Below, in pieces: positions 26,701-31,293 of a stretch of 31,293 bases of DNA (positions are counted from its first letter, which is position 1; the number at the start of each line of letters is the position of its first letter). Made by a program: the position numbers and the translations under genes. Below the pieces are notes generated by a model, which saw only the letters and a list, made by a program, of their open reading frames with translations, made no database searches and was not told the DNA's origin. This DNA comes from Streptococcus sp. (GTDB lineage Bacteria; Bacillota; Bacilli; Lactobacillales; Streptococcaceae): NCBI RefSeq assembly GCF_030825805.1, contig NZ_JAPJPF010000020.1, forward strand, positions 1 through 31,293, written 5' to 3'.

Positions 26701-28200
26701 ATGAAAAAATATATATTTATGCGTATTTTACGTTCGTTGGTGTCGATCTTTTTGGTTACGACATTGACGTATACAATTATTTATACGCTAACCCCAAGAA
26801 ATTTAATTTTCAAAAACGACCCTAACTATAACAAGATTGCGAAAACAAAAGACTCTAAAATCAATTATGAAAATACAGTCTATGATCGCATGGGGTATAT
26901 AGAATATCTTGATTCAAAAGCTTTGAAAGAAAAAGCAAGCAAGGAAGACTCATCAGTAACAGTAGAGCCTACTAAAGAAAACGAGAAGATCTACAAAAAG
27001 TACATTTCTAACCTTGGAAATGGCTGGGTATTGAAACGTTTCCCTGAAAACAAAGGTTTTTACGCTACTCGTGAAGTCCCTGTCTTTGAACGTGTTATTG
27101 GATTCTATGGTAATCTGATTCAGATTGACCATCCAAATGTCATCAAAGATGCTTCTAATCCAAAACTTGAACGCTATATTCGAATTGAAAATGACCCAGC
27201 TATTGGTTGGTCAGTAGTTGGTTCGGGGACTAAACATAAATATCTTTTGTATTTCAATGGTCAATTCCCGTTCATTCATCAAAATTTTGTATCCTTAAAC
27301 TTGGGTGAATCTTACCCAACTTATTCAAATACACCTGTTCTTCAGGTTATTACACAAGGACAAGGTACAACTAAGAAGAGTGAAGTAAACTTCCCAACAG
27401 GAAAAAAAGAATCTTCTATCAATATCTACTCTCGTACATACAAATCACCAAGCAAGGCAGATGCTCAAGATATCGCCCGCTTTGGTAAAGGAGATGCTTA
27501 TACAGCAACATTGAGCAACTATGAAAATCCATCCATGATTGTGAGCTCAGCCATTATCGGTTTAATCGGGATTGCGATTGCCTACTTGATTGCTATTCCT
27601 TTAGGATCTTATATGGCCTTGTTGAAGAATACTTGGTTTGATAGTGCATCTACGGCAACTTTAACATTTATGATGTCATTGCCGACGATTGCCTTGGTTT
27701 ACATCGTTCGCTTGGCTGGCTCTTCTATCGGCTTACCAGATTCCTTCCCAGTGTTAGGGGCTCAGGATTGGCGCTCTTATGTACTACCTTCTGTGATTTT
27801 GGGTCTCTTGAGTGCACCAGGATTGGCAGTTTGGATTCGCCGTTACATGATCGACTTGCATTCTCAAGACTTTGTCCGTTTTGCACGTGCCAAAGGGCTT
27901 TCTGAGAAAGAAATTTCCCGCAAACATATCTTCAAAAACGCCATGGTTCCGATCGTTACAGGGATTCCTGTTCAATTGGTTCTAGTCATTTCAGGGGCAA
28001 CTTTGACAGAAACTGTCTTTGCCTTCCCTGGTATGGGTAAAATGTTGATTGATTCTATCAAGGCATCCAATAATACCATGGTAGTTGGTCTTGTCTTCAT
28101 CTTTACTGTTCTTGCTGTATTTGGAGCAATGGCTGGAGATATCCTTATGGTTATGGTAGACCCTCGTATCAAACTAACAACTAAGAAAGGAGGCAAATAA
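26701..28200 (+). CDS. amiC: Oligopeptide ABC transporter permease (AmiC/OppB)
   Basis: One of two membrane subunits of the peptide importer. It has 499 residues, much longer than a typical OppB of about 310 but equal to streptococcal AmiC. After the first membrane segment (about 10-30) comes a large extracellular insert (about 35-275), then five membrane segments. The cytoplasmic EAA loop [19 protein letters not shown] contacts the ATPases. The insert probably docks the lipoprotein receptors. It follows the leaky hairpin by about 20 bases, and its stop overlaps the next start by one base (TAATG). Confidence 0.94.
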   Translation: MKKYIFMRILRSLVSIFLVTTLTYTIIYTLTPRNLIFKNDPNYNKIAKTKDSKINYENTVYDRMGYIEYLDSKALKEKASKEDSSVTVEPTKENEKIYKKYISNLGNGWVLKRFPENKGFYATREVPVFERVIGFYGNLIQIDHPNVIKDASNPKLERYIRIENDPAIGWSVVGSGTKHKYLLYFNGQFPFIHQNFVSLNLGESYPTYSNTPVLQVITQGQGTTKKSEVNFPTGKKESSINIYSRTYKSPSKADAQDIARFGKGDAYTATLSNYENPSMIVSSAIIGLIGIAIAYLIAIPLGSYMALLKNTWFDSASTATLTFMMSLPTIALVYIVRLAGSSIGLPDSFPVLGAQDWRSYVLPSVILGLLSAPGLAVWIRRYMIDLHSQDFVRFARAKGLSEKEISRKHIFKNAMVPIVTGIPVQLVLVISGATLTETVFAFPGMGKMLIDSIKASNNTMVVGLVFIFTVLAVFGAMAGDILMVMVDPRIKLTTKKGGK

Positions 28201-29126
28201 TGTCTACAATCGATAAGAAGAAATTCCAATTTGTGGAACGTGATGATTTTGCCTCTGAGACAATTGATGCGCCGTCTTACTCCTATTGGAAATCCGTATT
28301 CCGTCAATTCTTCAAAAAGAAATCAACCATTTTGATGTTAGCCGTTTTGGTTGCTATTCTCTTAATGAGTTTTGTATACCCAATGTTTTCAAACTTTGAT
28401 TACAATGATGTAAGTAAAGTAAATGACTTTACTGCCCGTTTGAATCCGCCAAGCACCAAGGCCTTCTTTGGTACGGATAACAATGGTAAATCCTTGTTTG
28501 ATGGAGTTTGGTTTGGTGCCCGCAATTCGATTATCATCTCCTTTATTGCTACCTTGATCAACGTTGTGATTGGAGTAGTGATCGGCGGGATTTGGGGTGT
28601 GTCAAAATCAATCGACCGCTTCATGATGGAAGTTTATAACGTTATTTCAAATGTTCCATTTATGTTGATTGTTATTGTCTTGACTTACTCAATCGGTGCT
28701 GGTTTCTGGAACTTGATTTTGGCGATGACAGTGACAGGATGGATTGGGATTGCTTACTCTATCCGTGTCCAAATTATGCGTTACCGCGATTTAGAGTACA
28801 ACTTGGCCAGTCGCACCTTGGGTACACCAACCCTTAAAATTGTGACGAAAAATATTTTGCCACAGTTGGTTTCTGTTATTGTGACGACAACTACACAATT
28901 GTTGCCAGCCTTTATTTCGACTGAGGCCTTCCTTTCCTTCTTTGGATTGGGATTGCCGATTACAGTTCCAAGTTTAGGTCGTCTTATTTCAGACTACTCA
29001 CAAAACGTAACAACCAATGCGTATCTTTTCTGGATTCCATTGACAGTCTTAGTCTTGGTATCCTTGTCATTCTATATCGTTGGACAAAATCTTGCAGACG
29101 CCAGCGATCCACGTACACATAGATAG
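28200..29126 (+). CDS. amiD: Oligopeptide ABC transporter permease (AmiD/OppC)
   Basis: Second membrane subunit, 308 residues, normal OppC length. It has an N-terminal cytoplasmic region (1-40), a first membrane segment (about 42-62), a short extracellular part with the OppC-type [22 protein letters not shown], and then five membrane segments. The EAA-type loop is [26 protein letters not shown] at the amiC end serves as ribosome site, and the start overlaps the amiC stop by one base, implying coupled synthesis of the heterodimer. Confidence 0.95.
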   Translation: MSTIDKKKFQFVERDDFASETIDAPSYSYWKSVFRQFFKKKSTILMLAVLVAILLMSFVYPMFSNFDYNDVSKVNDFTARLNPPSTKAFFGTDNNGKSLFDGVWFGARNSIIISFIATLINVVIGVVIGGIWGVSKSIDRFMMEVYNVISNVPFMLIVIVLTYSIGAGFWNLILAMTVTGWIGIAYSIRVQIMRYRDLEYNLASRTLGTPTLKIVTKNILPQLVSVIVTTTTQLLPAFISTEAFLSFFGLGLPITVPSLGRLISDYSQNVTTNAYLFWIPLTVLVLVSLSFYIVGQNLADASDPRTHR

Positions 29127-29137
29127 GAGGAGTAGAT

Positions 29138-30205
29138 ATGACAAATGATAAAAATGTAATCTTATCTGCTCGCGATATCGTAGTAGAATTTGATGTTCGG
29201 GATCGTGTCTTAACAGCTATTCGCAATGTCTCTTTGGATCTTGTTGAAGGAGAGGTCATGGCGCTTGTTGGTGAATCAGGTTCTGGTAAATCTGTTTTGA
29301 CAAAAACTTTTACAGGAATGTTAGAAGAAAACGGACGAATTGCCAATGGGACCATTAATTATCGCGGGCAAGAATTAACAGAACTCAAGTCAAACAAAGA
29401 TTGGGAAGAAATTCGTGGTGCAAAAATTGCAACGATCTTCCAAGACCCAATGACCAGTTTGGACCCGATTAATACAATCGGATCACAAATTACAGAGGTT
29501 ATTATTAAACACCAAGGCAAGAGTGCAAAAGAAGCCAGAGAAATGGCTATTGACTATATGGAAAAGGTGGGAATCCCGGAAGCAGAACGTCGCTTTGATG
29601 AATATCCTTTCCAATATTCAGGTGGGATGCGCCAACGGATCGTTATTGCTATTGCGCTTGCTTGCCGTCCTGATATCTTGATCTGTGACGAGCCTACAAC
29701 GGCCCTCGACGTAACTATTCAAGCCCAAATCATTGACTTGTTGAAATCATTACAAAAAGAATATAACTTTACAACAATATTTATCACCCATGATTTGGGT
29801 GTGGTGGCAAGTATTGCAGATAAGGTTGCCGTAATGTATGCTGGTGAAATTGTAGAATTTGGTAAAGTAGAAGAAATTTTCTATGACCCAAGACATCCTT
29901 ATACATGGAGTCTTCTTTCAAGTTTGCCACAGTTGTCTACTTCTAAGGGTGATTTATTTTCTATCCCAGGGACTCCTCCATCATTGTACTCACCGGTAAA
30001 AGGGGATGCCTTTGCTTTGCGCTCAGACTATGCCATGCAAATTGATTTTGAGGAACATCCACCAGTTTTCAAAGTTTCAGATACACATTGGGCTAAAACG
30101 TGGCTCTTGCATGAAGATGCACCAAAAGTCAATAAACCAGAAATTATTGATAATCTTCATGAAAAAATAAGTGCAAAAATGGGATTCACTACAATCAAGG
30201 ACTAG
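29138..30205 (+). CDS. amiE: Oligopeptide ABC transporter ATP-binding protein (AmiE/OppD)
   Basis: Cytoplasmic ATPase, 355 residues. Walker A GESGSGKS is at 45-52. The Q-loop is in IFQDPMTSLDPI, the signature is YSGGMRQR, Walker B is ILICDEPTTALD and the switch histidine is in FITHDLG. The C-terminal 90 residues are the oligopeptide/dipeptide transporter C-terminal extension (RHPYTWSLLSSLPQL... PGTPPSLYSP) typical of OppD. AGGAGGAG precedes ATG 29138. It pairs with AmiF to form the ATPase dimer. Confidence 0.95.
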   Translation: MTNDKNVILSARDIVVEFDVRDRVLTAIRNVSLDLVEGEVMALVGESGSGKSVLTKTFTGMLEENGRIANGTINYRGQELTELKSNKDWEEIRGAKIATIFQDPMTSLDPINTIGSQITEVIIKHQGKSAKEAREMAIDYMEKVGIPEAERRFDEYPFQYSGGMRQRIVIAIALACRPDILICDEPTTALDVTIQAQIIDLLKSLQKEYNFTTIFITHDLGVVASIADKVAVMYAGEIVEFGKVEEIFYDPRHPYTWSLLSSLPQLSTSKGDLFSIPGTPPSLYSPVKGDAFALRSDYAMQIDFEEHPPVFKVSDTHWAKTWLLHEDAPKVNKPEIIDNLHEKISAKMGFTTIKD

Positions 30206-30214
30206 GAGAAGGAA

Positions 30215-31138
30215 ATGACAGAAAAATTAATAGAAGTTAAAGATCTAGAAATTTCCTTCGGTGAAGGAAGTAAAAAATTTGTAGCCGTAAAGAATGCAAA
30301 TTTCTTCATCAATAAAGGGGAAACATTTTCCCTCGTTGGTGAGTCAGGTAGTGGGAAGACAACAATTGGTCGAGCAATCATTGGTTTGAATGACACTAGT
30401 GCAGGTGACATCTTATATGATGGTAAAAAGATCAATGGGAAGCAAAATCGCAAGGATGAAAATGAATTAATCCGAAAGATTCAAATGATCTTCCAAGACC
30501 CAGCAGCTAGCTTGAATGAGCGTGCAACAGTCGACTACATTATTTCAGAAGGTTTGTACAATTATCATCTATTCGAAAATGAAGAAGACCGAGTACGTAA
30601 AGTAAAAGAGATTATGCATGAAGTGGGTCTTCTAGCAGAACATTTGACTCGTTATCCCCATGAATTCTCTGGTGGACAACGCCAGCGGATTGGTATCGCT
30701 CGTGCCTTGGTAATGGAGCCAGAATTTGTTATTGCAGATGAACCAATTTCTGCCCTAGACGTATCAGTTCGTGCACAAGTATTGAACCTCCTGAAGAAAT
30801 TCCAAAAAGAGTTGGGCTTGACTTATCTCTTTATAGCACACGATCTTTCAGTAGTTCGTTTTATCTCTGATCGTATTGCGGTTATTTACAAAGGTGTTAT
30901 TGTAGAAGTAGCTGAAACGGAAGAATTGTTTAACAACCCAATTCATCCTTATACACAATCTCTACTATCGGCAGTTCCGATTCCAGATCCAATTCTAGAA
31001 CGCAAAAAAGTTCTGAAAGTTTATGATCCTGATCAGCACGATTATTCAACCGACAAACCAGAAATGGTTGAAATCAAGCCAGGACATTACGTTTGGGCAA
31101 ATAAAGCAGAACAGAAAAAATATAAAGAACTTGTATAA
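30215..31138 (+). CDS. amiF: Oligopeptide ABC transporter ATP-binding protein (AmiF/OppF)
   Basis: Second ATPase of the importer, 307 residues. Walker [10 protein letters not shown] is at 42-50. The Q-loop is [10 protein letters not shown], the signature is FSGGQRQR, Walker B is [12 protein letters not shown] and the switch histidine is in FIAHDLS. The OppF-type C-terminus [16 protein letters not shown] follows. The start lies 9 bases after amiE with AGGAGAAGG before it. It is the last gene of the operon and ends at a perfect 13 bp terminator. Confidence 0.95.
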   Translation: MTEKLIEVKDLEISFGEGSKKFVAVKNANFFINKGETFSLVGESGSGKTTIGRAIIGLNDTSAGDILYDGKKINGKQNRKDENELIRKIQMIFQDPAASLNERATVDYIISEGLYNYHLFENEEDRVRKVKEIMHEVGLLAEHLTRYPHEFSGGQRQRIGIARALVMEPEFVIADEPISALDVSVRAQVLNLLKKFQKELGLTYLFIAHDLSVVRFISDRIAVIYKGVIVEVAETEELFNNPIHPYTQSLLSAVPIPDPILERKKVLKVYDPDQHDYSTDKPEMVEIKPGHYVWANKAEQKKYKELV

Positions 31139-31143
31139 TCATA

Positions 31144-31183
31144 AGAAAACGAGAAGAATCCACTTCTCGTTTTCTATTTTTTT
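31144..31183 (+). terminator. Terminator of the oligopeptide permease operon
   Basis: AGAAAACGAGAAG (31144-31156) pairs perfectly with CTTCTCGTTTTCT (31163-31175) around AATCCA, followed by A and T7. Confidence 0.95.
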
Positions 31184-31223
31184 AAAAAAGAAAAACTTTT
31201 TTTAAAAAAATAGAAAAAAGATA

Positions 31224-31252
31224 TTGACAAGGAGAAGAGGTCGTGATATACT
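31224..31252 (+). promoter_or_regulatory. Strong promoter, probably of an rRNA operon
   Basis: -35 TTGACA (31224-31229), 17 bases, -10 TATACT (31247-31252) with TGA upstream. An A/T-rich tract (about 31176-31220) lies just before the -35 and could act as an UP element. Together with the leader that follows, this looks like an rrn promoter. Confidence 0.8.
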
Positions 31253-31259
31253 AATATAG

Positions 31260-31293
31260 TTGTCGCGCGAGAGCGACAAAGACCTTTGAAAAC
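31260..31293 (+). ncRNA. Start of probable rRNA operon leader (cut by window end)
   Basis: A TTGTCGC...GCGACAA hairpin (31260-31266/31273-31279) is followed by GACCTTTGAAAAC. I recall the CTTTGAAAACTGAACAA-type sequence from the leaders before 16S rRNA in streptococci and other Firmicutes. The 16S gene itself is beyond the window, so this is an inference. Confidence 0.55.

Overview
The window reads as chromosomal DNA of a Streptococcus, most likely the mitis/sanguinis side of the genus. The grounds are low GC, strong AGGAGA ribosome binding sites, extended -10 promoters, a MecA-RgpG pair, an AmiCDEF-type oligopeptide permease, an SBP-permease fusion of the GlnPH type, and small intergenic repeats like those of pneumococcus and its relatives. 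The species cannot be fixed from sequence reading alone. No phage, IS transposase, CRISPR array or tRNA gene was seen.

Layout. 1-55 is part of a dispersed repeat, present as an exact inverted copy near 11.95 kb. 211-894 encodes a CPBP-family membrane protease homologue. 1178-4588 is the branched-chain amino acid cluster ilvB-ilvN-ilvC, with a 150 bp RUP-like repeat between ilvN and ilvC. ilvA follows under its own promoter (4803-6053), then an SPFH/band-7 membrane protein and a 71-residue small protein. A 23 bp perfect-stem terminator separates these from a leftward amino acid ABC transporter (glnQ-like ATPase and SBP-permease fusion, 7523-9825). Divergent from it is a DUF2207 membrane protein with a glycine-rich tail. 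A structured repeat (11900-12078) precedes uppP, then mecA-rgpG (ATGA overlap).

15150-21024 is the sufC-sufD-sufS-sufU-sufB iron-sulfur assembly operon plus an unrecognised 190-residue protein. Facing it is a PBP3/DacA homologue (21091-22332, minus strand) whose SxxK catalytic motif is replaced by G-I-N-N. The right end is an oligopeptide permease locus: two different lipoprotein binding proteins in tandem, each with its own promoter, then two permease and two ATPase genes (22506-31138). The window ends in a strong promoter and the start of what looks like an rRNA operon leader.

How it fits together. Good matches to the CodY operator consensus lie before ilvB, ilvA and the second oligopeptide-binding protein gene. 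Together they suggest one nutrient-responsive circuit linking isoleucine/valine synthesis with peptide uptake. uppP and rgpG act on the undecaprenyl-phosphate carrier, and the DacA homologue belongs to peptidoglycan maturation. The most unusual observation is the apparently catalytically dead but otherwise intact DacA homologue.
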